Part shown: positions 1 to 7,997 of the stretch, one piece after another
Layout: each line of letters begins with the position of its first letter
Numbering within the stretch: the first letter of the stretch is position 1
Source: an uncultured Myxococcales bacterium
GTDB lineage: Bacteria; Myxococcota_A; Polyangia; Polyangiales; Polyangiaceae
Assembly: GCA_937949945.1 (NCBI GenBank)
Contig: CALFEQ010000089.1
Span: 3,629-67,628 of the forward strand
DNA length: 64,000 nucleotides
Direction of reading: 5' to 3'
Program-made: the position numbers and the translations under genes
The notes under the pieces: model-generated
Seen by the model: the letters and a program-made list of their open reading frames with translations, nothing else
Told to the model about the DNA's origin: nothing
Databases searched by the model: none

Positions 1-978
1 GTTGCCCATCCACGGCAGGCGCTCGAGGTCGGCGAGGAGCTGCGGAGTGGCGAGGTGCCTCTGGTCACCCAGGAAGCGGTGCAGCAGCGGAACGAGGTCG
101 GCCGTGCGCTGCCGCAGCGGCGGGACGCGGACCGTGGCGCCGGCGAGCCGGAAGTACAGGTTCTCGCGGAACGCGCCCTGGTTCACGAGCCGGCGCAGAT
201 CGCGCTGCGTCGTCACGATCACGCGGAAGGCCTTCGCGTCGAGCGGCGGCGTGAGCTCGCGCTGGACGGCGAGCGAGAGCTCCGCTGGAGCGTCGAGGAC
301 GAGCGTGCCTCCCTCCGCGCTGGCGAGCGTCTCTTCGAGCGTCTCGGCGAGCTGATGAGGATCCTTCGGCAAGCCTGCGCACTCGACGATCACGAACGGG
401 CTCCCGGCGCGTGGTGACGCATCGTGGACGGCACGCGCGAGCGCCTTCTTCCCCGTGCCGGTCTCGCCCTCGATGATGATCGACGTGTCGGTCTTCGCGA
501 GCGCCGAGAGCGTGGCGAACACCTCGCGCATCGCGGCGGAGTACCCCTCGACCTCGCCGAAGGACGTGATCGCGTCCGTCGGCTCCGACGGCGGCTCGGG
601 GTTGTTGTAGGCGACGGTCATGTCGGTCGTCCCGACGCGGATCACGGTGCCCGCCGGCACGCGCGCCTCGGTGACCTTGACCCCGTTCACGTAGGTGCCG
701 TTGCGACTGCCGAGGTCGCGGACCCAGAGCCCGTCCGGGAGCGGATCGAGCTCGAAGTGGATGCGCGAGACCGCCTTGTCCGCGATGACGAGCTCGCAGA
801 AGGCGGCCGATCCGGCCGTCCGCGTCTCGCGCAGCTCGAGCGCGTGGCTCCCGGCCGCGTCCGTCCACGTGAGCTGCGGCCGGCTGCGTGGCGTCCTCGG
901 CTCGAGCTCGTAGGACGTCTCTGCGGGCGAAGCGCCGGACGTCACGTTCGAAGCCCGATCCTCGGTCGCTCCACTCAA
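1..978 (-). CDS. FHA-domain AAA+ (sigma54 activator-like) regulator, C-terminus beyond the left edge
   Basis: An FHA domain lies at about residues 40-125 (motifs SRIHFEL and LGSRNGTYVNG), followed by an AAA+ module like those of sigma54 enhancer-binding proteins. Walker A is GETGTGKKA. The later motifs FRENLYFRLAG, VRVPPLRQR and the start of the lid are also visible. The family couples phosphothreonine recognition by FHA to transcription activation. Two key elements are abnormal: the GAFTGA loop that contacts sigma54 is missing, because CAGLPKD runs almost directly into the Walker B region, and Walker B reads LVLDAP instead of LFLDE. Activation of sigma54 polymerase is therefore doubtful. The chosen start is TTG at 978, which overlaps the stop of a small upstream frame. 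GTG at 945 is an alternative. The 3' end, where a helix-turn-helix would lie, is outside the window. Confidence 0.85.
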   Translation of the reverse strand, partial: MSGATEDRASNVTSGASPAETSYELEPRTPRSRPQLTWTDAAGSHALELRETRTAGSAAFCELVIADKAVSRIHFELDPLPDGLWVRDLGSRNGTYVNGVKVTEARVPAGTVIRVGTTDMTVAYNNPEPPSEPTDAITSFGEVEGYSAAMREVFATLSALAKTDTSIIIEGETGTGKKALARAVHDASPRAGSPFVIVECAGLPKDPHQLAETLEETLASAEGGTLVLDAPAELSLAVQRELTPPLDAKAFRVIVTTQRDLRRLVNQGAFRENLYFRLAGATVRVPPLRQRTADLVPLLHRFLGDQRHLATPQLLADLERLPWMGN

Positions 979-1133
979 GGGACTCCGGGATCCTTCGGGG
1001 GAACGAGGAACAGCACCGCCCGCCGGTCGAGCTGGACGCCCGGCGTGCCGACGACGTCGACGAGAGCGTTGTGCGACTGCTGCTCGTGATCGGGGGTCAC
1101 GGTGGTGTTCTGGCCGGGATCGAGTCGAAGCAT
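975..1133 (-). CDS. Possible small protein translationally coupled to the FHA regulator
   Basis: This short frame of 52 residues from ATG 1133 (65 if begun at 1172) has an AAGG five bases before the ATG. Its stop TGA (977-975) overlaps the TTG start of the following regulator, an arrangement typical of translational coupling. The product is soluble, with no signal peptide or membrane segment and no family I recognise. It could instead be non-coding leader sequence of the regulator, so the call rests only on the start context and the overlap. Confidence 0.3.
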   Translation of the reverse strand: MLRLDPGQNTTVTPDHEQQSHNALVDVVGTPGVQLDRRAVLFLVPPKDPGVP

Positions 1134-1516
1134 ACATGCCTTGCGAGCCCGGCGGGGGAGAACTCGAGGCATCAGGTCGCGGGGGTCGAACTGGAGTCTC
1201 CAGGCCTCACCTGGTCAGTCCTCGGTCCTCAGCAGTTCCGGACTGCCGCGCCGTCGCGAATCGCAGCGTGGCTGCGCGCCCATCGAGGCCCGCGGTCGTG
1301 GCTCGCCCCCAAGACTGAGGACTGAGGACTGAGGACTGAGGTCTTTCCGCTCGGCATGCCGCGTTCGAGCCGTGTTTCCACGCGATTTTCCCGCTTCCCT
1401 GCGTCGAGATCGCCCGCGGGGAGGGGCGAGCGGGGGCGCGACCGCGGATCTCTCGAAAAATCATGCGGATCGCCACGCTGCCCAAAGGCCTCTGGCGTGG
1501 TAAGGGAGGACGCGCA
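1134..1516. other. Intergenic region between the FHA regulator and pheS
   Basis: This stretch lies between divergently read genes, so it must carry promoters for both sides. It contains the inverted heptamer arrays listed separately (1214-1234 and 1313-1340). A short stem of CCACGC (1473-1478) with GCGTGG (1495-1500) lies just upstream of the pheS ribosome-binding site. I saw no T-box, no Phe-rich leader peptide and no clear -35/-10 pair. Confidence 0.4.
1214..1340. repeat. Inverted pair of heptamer arrays, GACTGAG type
   Basis: The right arm (1313-1340) is four perfect copies of GACTGAG. The left arm (1214-1234) is three degenerate copies of the reverse complement (GTCAGTC, CTCGGTC, CTCAGCA). 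They flank a 78-bp spacer and could pair into a long stem. The layout matches the GGAGCCT-type pairs found elsewhere in this window, but the unit sequence is different. Confidence 0.75.
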
Positions 1517-2593
1517 ATGGCTCAGAACGAAGCCCTCAGCGACGCGGCTGTCTCCATCGATCGTGCGCTCACGAAGCTCCGTGAAGGATTCATGGAGCGT
1601 TTCCGCGCCGCGGGGACGGAGCAGGCGCTCCGAGAGGAGTATGCGAAGGTCCTCGGCAAGAAGGGGGAGCTGACCGCGATCCTGAAGGAGCTCGGGAAGA
1701 CGCCGGCGAGCGAGCGGAAGGCCATCGGCGAGCGCGTCAACGCTCTCAAGCAGGAGGTGGAGCGCGGCTTCGAGCAGTGCTTGAGCGATCTTCGCAAGAA
1801 GGAGCGCCTCGCCGAGCTCGAGGCGCCGCCGTTCGACCTCACGCTCCCGGGGCGGCTGCCGGTCTCCGACGGCGGGCATCGCCATCCCATCTCGCGCGTG
1901 CGCGAGGACGTCGTGAGCGTGTTCCGCCAGCTCGGCTTCGCCGTCTTCGACGGACCCGAGGTCGATCACGAGGAGAACAACTTCGGCCTGCTCGGCTACC
2001 CGCCGGACCACCCGGCGACCGACATGCAGGACACGTTCTGGACGGACAAGAAGGTCCTCCTCCGGTCGCACACGAGCAACATCCAGATCCGCGCGATGAA
2101 GTCGGTGAAGCCGCCGATGGCGTTCATCGCGCCGGGCACGGTCTACCGCCGCGACGACGACGCGACGCACTCGCCGATGTTCCACCAGATCGAGGCGTTC
2201 CTCGTCGACCGGAACGTCACGCTCGCGCACCTGAAGGGCGTGCTCGCCGAGTTCGCCGAGCGCATCTACGGCCCGGGTACGCCGGTGCGCCTGCGGCCGA
2301 GCTACTTCCCGTTCGTCGAGCCGGGCGCCGAGGTCGACGTCGGATGTGTATTCTGCAAGAAACCCGACGGCACGCGACCCGGCTGCAGTCTCTGCAAGCA
2401 CACCGGTTGGATCGAGATCCTCGGCTGCGGAATGATCCATCCCGTCGTCCTCGAGAACTGCGGGATCGATCCCGAGGAGTGGTCCGGATTCGCGCTCGGC
2501 ATGGGCCTCGAGCGCATCGCGCTCCTCCGCTACGGCATCCCGAACATCAAGCTGCTGTTCGAGAACGACCCGCGCTTCCTCGCTCAATTCTAG
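1517..2593 (+). CDS. pheS: Phenylalanine--tRNA ligase alpha subunit
   Basis: This is the catalytic alpha subunit of the cytoplasmic alpha2-beta2 PheRS, which charges tRNA-Phe. The 358-residue product has the N-terminal coiled-coil tRNA-binding segment (about 1-90) followed by the class II core. Family motifs are clear: the FDGPEV strand, HPATDMQDTFWT, and a C-terminal GLGMGLERIALLRYG-type motif 3. ATG 1517 is preceded by GGGAGGA at six bases, so it is preferred over the upstream ATG at 1463. An insertion at about nt 2343-2410 carries CVFC and CSLC, two CxxC pairs resembling a zinc-binding knuckle, just before the conserved LGCGMIHP. pheT follows after 11 bases. Confidence 0.97.
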   Translation: MAQNEALSDAAVSIDRALTKLREGFMERFRAAGTEQALREEYAKVLGKKGELTAILKELGKTPASERKAIGERVNALKQEVERGFEQCLSDLRKKERLAELEAPPFDLTLPGRLPVSDGGHRHPISRVREDVVSVFRQLGFAVFDGPEVDHEENNFGLLGYPPDHPATDMQDTFWTDKKVLLRSHTSNIQIRAMKSVKPPMAFIAPGTVYRRDDDATHSPMFHQIEAFLVDRNVTLAHLKGVLAEFAERIYGPGTPVRLRPSYFPFVEPGAEVDVGCVFCKKPDGTRPGCSLCKHTGWIEILGCGMIHPVVLENCGIDPEEWSGFALGMGLERIALLRYGIPNIKLLFENDPRFLAQF

Positions 2594-2604
2594 AAGGCAC
2601 GATC

Positions 2605-5061
2605 ATGAAAGCGTCTTACCGCTGGCTCAAAGAGCTCCTCCCCGCGTTGAATGCGTCTGCCGCGGAGGTCGCCGCGCGCTTCACGCACGCGGGTCTCGAG
2701 GTCGAGGGCACGACGGAGTACGGCGCGGGCACCGAGTCGTGCCTCGTCGTGCGCGTCACCGGCGTCCGCCAGCACCCGACGAAGAGCGGCCTCCGGCTCG
2801 TGACGGTCGATCGCGGTGGAGGGCAGACGCAGGAGGTCGTGTGCGGCGCGCCGAACGTGCCCGATCCCGGCGGCCTCGTCGTGCTCGCGCCGCTCGGCAC
2901 GCACCTGCCGGCGAAGAACCTGACGATCGCGCCGCGCAACATCGGCGGCGTGACGAGCGAAGGAATGCTCTGCAGCGAGTCGGAGCTCGGGCTCTCCGAC
3001 GACCACGGCGGCATCATCGTGCTCCCGATGGGCACGGCGGAGCCCGGGACGCCATTGTCCCAGGCCGTCCCGAACGTGCGCGACACGATCTTCGAGATCG
3101 GCCTCACGCCGAACCGCCCCGACGGGCTCGGCCACGTCGGCCTCGCGCGCGAGCTCGCGGCGCTCCTCGACATCCCGTTCGCGCTACCCGCCACGGGCGA
3201 GATCGCGAAGACCGCCGACATCGAGACGAAGTCGCTCTGCTCGATCATCGTCGAGGACGCGGAGCGCTGCCCGCACTACGGCGCGGCCGGCGCGGTGGAC
3301 GTCACGATCGGTCCGTCGCCGCTCTGGCTCAAGTACCGCCTCCAGGCGCTCGGCGTCCGATCGATCTCGAACGTCGTCGACATCACGAACATCGTGATGC
3401 TCGAGTACGGGCACCCGATGCACGCGTTCGACCTGGATCTGCTGCGTCCGGCGAACGCGCCCCGCATCCTCGTGCGCCGCGCGAAGGAAGGGGAGACCAT
3501 CGTGACGCTCGACGGCGTCACGCGCACGCTCGTGGCCGACGATCTCCTCATCTGCGACGGCGAGGGACCGGTCGCCCTCGCGGGCGTGATGGGCGGAGAG
3601 TCGAGCGAGATCCGGAGCACCACCAAGCGCGTGCTCTTCGAGTGCGCCTGGTTCGATCCGCGCGGCGTCCGCCGCACGGCGCGCCGTCACGCGATGCACA
3701 CCGAGTCGAGCCACCGCTTCGAGCGTGGGGTCGACCCGGGCGACGTCGCGCGCGTGCTCGATCGCGCCGTCGCGCTCACCACGACGCTCGCGGGCGGCGC
3801 CGCCACGCGCGGCCGCGTGCACGTCCAGGGAACGCGCGTCGCCGCGGAGCCCGAGCCGCCGGCGCGCAAGAAGGTGCGCTTCCGCGGGCGGCGCGTCCAC
3901 GACCTCACCGGCGTCGACGTCCCGTTCGCGGAGTCGGCCGCGATCCTGAAGCGTCTCGGCTGCGAGATCGTCACGCCCGACGCGTCGAAGGACGAGCACG
4001 AGGTCCTCGTCCCGACGCACCGCCCGGACATCGGCCGCGAGGCCGACCTCGTCGAGGAGGTCATCCGCGTGCACGGCATGGACTCCGTCCCCGCCGAGCT
4101 GCCGAGGATCCGCGCGTCGCGCGACGTCGGCGGTCGCGAGGAGCTCGCGCGCCGCGCGAAGGAGATCTGCGCCTCGGTCGGCCTCTCCGAGGCGATCACG
4201 TTCAGCTTCACGTCGGGCCGTGTCCTCGAGGTGCTCGGCGCGCCGCCGCCGGCGGTGCGGCTCGAGAACCCGATGGCGGAGCACCAGAGCGTGCTCAGGA
4301 CGACGCTGCTCGTCGGTCTGCTCGACGCGGTGAAGAACGCGCGGCGGCACGGCGAGCGTGACGTCCGCGAGTACACCGTCGGGCCCGTGTTCCTCGCGCC
4401 GAAGGATCCGAACGACCCGCTTCCGGACGAGCGCCTGCGCGTCGCGTTCGCGATCGCCGGCGATCGCCCCGCGTGGCTCGAGAAGCCGAAGCCTTTCGAC
4501 GTCTGGGATGCGAAAGGCTACGCGACCGAGATCGCGCGCCGAATCTCCGGAAGGCCCGTCGAGGTCGTGCAGGCGAGCCGGCAGGAGGCGCCGCCGCACC
4601 TGCATCCGCGCGGGGCCGCCTTCGTGCACGTCGGTGGGGAGCGCGTCGGTGCGTTCGGGCCGCTGCACCCGGACGTCGTCGATGCGCTCGAGCTCGACGG
4701 CGAGGTGCTCGTCTTCGAGATGGAGCTCGATCCGTTCGTGGGCGGCGCGGCGACCCCGAAGTTCACTCCGATCCCGCGCTTCCCGGCGAGCACGCGCGAC
4801 ATCGCGCTCGTCGTGAAGGACAGCGTGCGTGCGGGCGACGTCGAGGCCGCCGTCCGCGAGGCGGCAGGTCCGCTCGCCGAGGCGGTGCGGCTCTTCGATC
4901 GCTTCGTGGGAGGCCAGGTGCCGCCGGGGCACACGAGCCTCGCGTTCCGCGTGGTGTACCGCTCGCCCGAGCGCACGCTCACGGACGCGGAGGTGGACGC
5001 GGCGCACGCGAACGTCGTCGCGGTCGCGCAGTCGAAGTTCGGCGCCACGCTCCGGGCATGA
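2605..5061 (+). CDS. pheT: Phenylalanine--tRNA ligase beta subunit
   Basis: The beta subunit of PheRS handles tRNA binding and editing of misacylated tRNA. The 818-residue product is of normal length. It has the N-terminal EMAP/OB tRNA-binding domain (about 40-150, with QEVVCGAPNV), the B3/B4 editing region, the B5 domain, the pseudo-catalytic core, and a C-terminal FDX-ACB anticodon-binding domain (about 725-818, with FPASTRDIALVV). ATG 2605 begins MKASYRWLKE, the usual start of the family. It follows pheS by 11 bases and is surely in the same operon. The reading frame stays open far upstream, but that part overlaps pheS in another frame and has no PheT similarity. Confidence 0.97.
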   Translation: MKASYRWLKELLPALNASAAEVAARFTHAGLEVEGTTEYGAGTESCLVVRVTGVRQHPTKSGLRLVTVDRGGGQTQEVVCGAPNVPDPGGLVVLAPLGTHLPAKNLTIAPRNIGGVTSEGMLCSESELGLSDDHGGIIVLPMGTAEPGTPLSQAVPNVRDTIFEIGLTPNRPDGLGHVGLARELAALLDIPFALPATGEIAKTADIETKSLCSIIVEDAERCPHYGAAGAVDVTIGPSPLWLKYRLQALGVRSISNVVDITNIVMLEYGHPMHAFDLDLLRPANAPRILVRRAKEGETIVTLDGVTRTLVADDLLICDGEGPVALAGVMGGESSEIRSTTKRVLFECAWFDPRGVRRTARRHAMHTESSHRFERGVDPGDVARVLDRAVALTTTLAGGAATRGRVHVQGTRVAAEPEPPARKKVRFRGRRVHDLTGVDVPFAESAAILKRLGCEIVTPDASKDEHEVLVPTHRPDIGREADLVEEVIRVHGMDSVPAELPRIRASRDVGGREELARRAKEICASVGLSEAITFSFTSGRVLEVLGAPPPAVRLENPMAEHQSVLRTTLLVGLLDAVKNARRHGERDVREYTVGPVFLAPKDPNDPLPDERLRVAFAIAGDRPAWLEKPKPFDVWDAKGYATEIARRISGRPVEVVQASRQEAPPHLHPRGAAFVHVGGERVGAFGPLHPDVVDALELDGEVLVFEMELDPFVGGAATPKFTPIPRFPASTRDIALVVKDSVRAGDVEAAVREAAGPLAEAVRLFDRFVGGQVPPGHTSLAFRVVYRSPERTLTDAEVDAAHANVVAVAQSKFGATLRA

Positions 5062-5091
5062 GCTCGGGGGCGCCGGTGGTAGGATGAGGCC

Positions 5092-6363
5092 GTGACGGCG
5101 GCGCTCACGCCTGCGAAGCACGACGAGCTCGTCGGCGCGATCCTCTCTCGGAAATATCCGCTGAAGCGCGTGATCGGCTCCGGCGGCATGGGGGCGGTCT
5201 ACGAGTCGACCAGCCCCGACGACGGGCGACCGGTCGCGGTGAAGATCCTCAGCGTCGACTACCGCGACGATCCGGCGGTGAAGAACCGGTTCCTGGAGGA
5301 AGGGCGCACGTGCCAGCGCCTCATCCATCCGAACATCGTGCGCGTCTTCGACGTGGCCGAGGCCGAGGACGGCAGCCCGTACATCGTGATGGAGCTGCTC
5401 GACGGCGTACCGCTCAGCTCGTACACGCGCTCGGGTGTCCGCATTCCGCTCTTCCAGGCCGCGACGATCCTCCAAGGCATCCTCGCGGGGCTCGGCGCCG
5501 CGCACGCGCAGGGGATCATCCATCGCGATCTGAAGCCCGACAACGTCGTGCTCGCGCGCGAGCCGAGCGGGAGCTACACGGCCAAGATCCTCGACTTCGG
5601 CATCGCGAAGGTGATGGACGCGGCGGGCGGCATGGGATCGAGGACGAGGACCGGCGTGCTCCTCGGGACGCCCGCGTACATGAGCCCGGAGCAGATCCGG
5701 AACGCGAAGGACGTCGACGCCCGCTCCGACCTCTGGAGCGCGGGCGTCATCCTCTACGAGATGCTCACCGGGCGCGTCGCCTTTCCGGCGCCGACCGAGT
5801 ACGCGCGCCTGAACGCGGTGCTCAACACGAACCCGGTGCCGCTCGAGCAGATCGATCCGCAGCTCGCGCGGCTCGCGCCGATCGTGCAGACGGCGCTGCA
5901 GAAGGATCGCGCCCAGCGATACCAGACCGCGCTCGAGATGGCGCGCGCGCTCGCCGCCGCGATGGGCGCGGACGCGAACGCGGCCGGCGCGATGCCGATC
6001 AGCCGCCTGCCCGAGGTGCCCAGCCTGTGGATGCCGATGCAGCCGTCGCCGGGGACGGTGGCGCCGAGCACGTCGCCGCCGGCGGCGCCTTCGACCGCTG
6101 CCGCGCAGGCCACGCTGGCCGTGGTCGCGGGCGGGAAGGGGCCGGGCGGAACGCTCGCGAGCCCTCTCGGCCGGCCGGTGTCCGATCCGCCGCCTCAGGT
6201 CGCGATCGTCTCCACGCAAGGCACGCTGCCGTCCGAGAACCTCCCGATGTTGAGCACGCGCGCGGCGAACCGTCGCGGCGTGGCTCCGTGGGTGGTCGTC
6301 GTCCTCGTCGTGAGCGCGCTGGTCGTCGGCTTCCTCCTCGGGCTCGCGACGTCACGCCTGTGA
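5092..6363 (+). CDS. Membrane-anchored Ser/Thr protein kinase
   Basis: This is a Hanks-type kinase of 423 residues. The catalytic domain spans about 20-285 and has an intact glycine loop (GSGGMGAVY), VAVK lysine, HRDLKPDN catalytic loop, DFG and MSPEQ, so it should be active. A Pro/Ala-rich linker follows, then a single C-terminal transmembrane helix (about 397-420), which places the kinase domain in the cytoplasm with almost nothing outside. The start is GTG 5092 behind AGGATGAGG. It lies 30 bases after pheT and could be cotranscribed, although a functional link to PheRS is not implied. No sensor domain is visible. Confidence 0.92.
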   Translation: MTAALTPAKHDELVGAILSRKYPLKRVIGSGGMGAVYESTSPDDGRPVAVKILSVDYRDDPAVKNRFLEEGRTCQRLIHPNIVRVFDVAEAEDGSPYIVMELLDGVPLSSYTRSGVRIPLFQAATILQGILAGLGAAHAQGIIHRDLKPDNVVLAREPSGSYTAKILDFGIAKVMDAAGGMGSRTRTGVLLGTPAYMSPEQIRNAKDVDARSDLWSAGVILYEMLTGRVAFPAPTEYARLNAVLNTNPVPLEQIDPQLARLAPIVQTALQKDRAQRYQTALEMARALAAAMGADANAAGAMPISRLPEVPSLWMPMQPSPGTVAPSTSPPAAPSTAAAQATLAVVAGGKGPGGTLASPLGRPVSDPPPQVAIVSTQGTLPSENLPMLSTRAANRRGVAPWVVVVLVVSALVVGFLLGLATSRL

Positions 6364-6375
6364 GCGGCTCGACGG

Positions 6376-6388
6376 GGAGCCTGGAGCC
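6376..6388. repeat. Two-copy GGAGCCT heptamer
   Basis: A minimal 13-base instance of the GGAGCCT heptamer (GGAGCCTGGAGCC) lies between the kinase and the YkvA-like gene. No inverted partner is seen nearby. Confidence 0.5.
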
Positions 6389-6420
6389 GGGCCCGTGATT
6401 CCGCTAGCCTCGTCGTCCGC

Positions 6421-6963
6421 ATGACGACCAACGACACGGCAGCTCTCGCCCGTTTTCTCGACGTCTTCCCGTCTTGGCTGCGCACGCTCGGAGAGGACGC
6501 CGCCGCGCTCGCGCAGATCGTCGATGGGCAGCCCGGCGAGGACGTCGCACGTTACGTCGTGGCCGGCCTCAACTACATCTTCAAGTCCCTCGATCTCATC
6601 CCGGACGGCATCGACGACCTCGGGTTCTGCGACGATGCGTTCGTGCTTCGCGTCGCGTCGGCGCTCGCGTGCGAAGCGGGCGGCGCGAAGGAAGGCGTCC
6701 TCGGCCGTCTCGCGGACGATGCGAGGCAGGTCGAGGAGTTCCTCGGCGAGGACTACGCGAAGCTCGTCGCGTACGTGCAGGACCTCCGCAAGGGCGCCGC
6801 GCGCGGTCGCACCGTCGACGAGATCATGGCCGACCCCGCCGTTCGCTCCACGTTCCTCCAAGAGGTCGCCGCGTGGGCGAAGGAGTACCAGGTGCCGTCG
6901 TTTTCGCGCGACGTGAAGACGCTCATCAAGCTGAAGGCGTTCTTGAGCGCGAAGCTCGGTTGA
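6421..6963 (+). CDS. YkvA/DUF1232-like protein
   Basis: This 180-residue protein carries the DUF1232 (YkvA) signature in the middle: NYIFKSLDLIPDGIDDLGFCDD at about 59-80, followed by AFVLRVASAL. The family's function is not established. Some members are membrane-associated, but the hydrophobic part here is modest and the rest is charged and helical. No strong Shine-Dalgarno sequence precedes the ATG. The gene converges on the lipoprotein gene at 6970 with only six bases between the stops. Confidence 0.75.
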   Translation: MTTNDTAALARFLDVFPSWLRTLGEDAAALAQIVDGQPGEDVARYVVAGLNYIFKSLDLIPDGIDDLGFCDDAFVLRVASALACEAGGAKEGVLGRLADDARQVEEFLGEDYAKLVAYVQDLRKGAARGRTVDEIMADPAVRSTFLQEVAAWAKEYQVPSFSRDVKTLIKLKAFLSAKLG

Positions 6964-6969
6964 TCGGCG

Positions 6970-7986
6970 TCACTGACGTCGCGCCACGTAGGCCTTGGCG
7001 CTCGGGCCGGCGCCGACCGTCACGTAGAGCTCGCAGCCGTCGGCGGAGATGGAGCGCGCGCGGATCGGCGATGAGCCGTGTCGAATCTCGATCTCGCGTG
7101 CCTCGGCGAGCGACAACTCACTCTCGCGCGTCTTTCGCTCCGCGAAGTAGGTCTTGCCCCCGAGCGTGTAGAGCAGGCCCAATCCGTCCGGGGTGATCGC
7201 GGGGTAGGTCAAGCCTGGCGGCACGTTGGAGCCGACGCTCGTCGGGTTGGTGAAGTCGCCACCTGCCGTGCGCATCGCCTGCACGAGCATGCGACGTTCG
7301 CCGTTCTCTTCGCGTTCGACGCGGAGAAACAGGAGCAGAGTGCCGTCGGAAGTGAGGGATGGGTAGCGGTCGTTCCTTCGTAGAGAGGCTCCAATGCCGG
7401 ATACGTCGCTCGGTGTCTGCCAGCTCGTCCCGCTCTTCCTCGTCACACGCAGCCGTGTCGTGGGGGGATCCCCGAAGAAGACCTCATCGGGATGGAACCC
7501 CGCCGGTGTGATCTCGGCTGTATCCGCCCCGAGCACCGGCACGGTCTCGACCGAAAAGGGACCGTTCGGGAGCGAACGCTGTCCAACGATCAACGAGCGC
7601 GTCTCGTCGACGAGCCGTTCGCCGAAGAAGGAGTTTCCCAGGACGAAGGGATTGACGACGGCGCTCGAGACGCCTTGGAATTCGAGCGGCGTCAGATCGC
7701 CGAACACGAGGCGACCCTCGAGGCAGTTCGTCTTCCCGCCGTCTCCGTCGCTCGCGCCGTCGTGCGTGTTTCCTCCTTCGGCTCCGTCGGTTCCTCCCTG
7801 CGCCGATCCGTCCGCGCTCACGCCGTCCGTCGGGGGCGCACCCGCATCGATGTCCGCGAGCCCGAGCTGCTTGCCGCAGCCGGCGATCGCATGGGGGCCG
7901 CTCGCCGCGAAGAGGCTGAGGGCGAGCGCAAGCTCGCCCCGCCGCCGTCGGTGCTCCGACCTGCGCGATCCCCCCCAGAGCTGCAC
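6970..7986 (-). CDS. Lipoprotein-like protein with TolB/PD40-type repeats
   Basis: The product has 338 residues. After a hydrophobic N-terminus and a Cys (HAIAGCGKQ) comes a low-complexity Gly/Asp/Ser linker (about 45-85), then a beta-rich domain with WD40-like PD40 motifs (YPSLTSDGTLLLF, YPAITPDGLGLLYT, ARSISADGCELYV). This is consistent with an outer-layer beta-propeller, and its ligand is unknown. The start is GTG 7986 preceded by TAGGAGAC. It lies 11 bases downstream of the stop of the kinase at 7998, so kinase and lipoprotein form an operon. The N-terminal Arg-rich stretch is unusual for a signal peptide. Confidence 0.75.
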   Translation of the reverse strand: MQLWGGSRRSEHRRRRGELALALSLFAASGPHAIAGCGKQLGLADIDAGAPPTDGVSADGSAQGGTDGAEGGNTHDGASDGDGGKTNCLEGRLVFGDLTPLEFQGVSSAVVNPFVLGNSFFGERLVDETRSLIVGQRSLPNGPFSVETVPVLGADTAEITPAGFHPDEVFFGDPPTTRLRVTRKSGTSWQTPSDVSGIGASLRRNDRYPSLTSDGTLLLFLRVEREENGERRMLVQAMRTAGGDFTNPTSVGSNVPPGLTYPAITPDGLGLLYTLGGKTYFAERKTRESELSLAEAREIEIRHGSSPIRARSISADGCELYVTVGAGPSAKAYVARRQ

Positions 7987-7997
7987 GATGGTGTCTC

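Noticed and set aside
1345..1516. Attenuator, T-box or Phe-rich leader peptide controlling pheST
   Set aside because: No T-box consensus, no run of Phe codons and no alternative hairpin with a U-tract was found; only a weak six-pair stem.
3184..6219. A long open frame on the minus strand opposite pheT and the kinase
   Set aside because: It is Arg/Ala-rich mirror sequence produced by the codon bias of the high-GC genes on the plus strand, with no family motifs.
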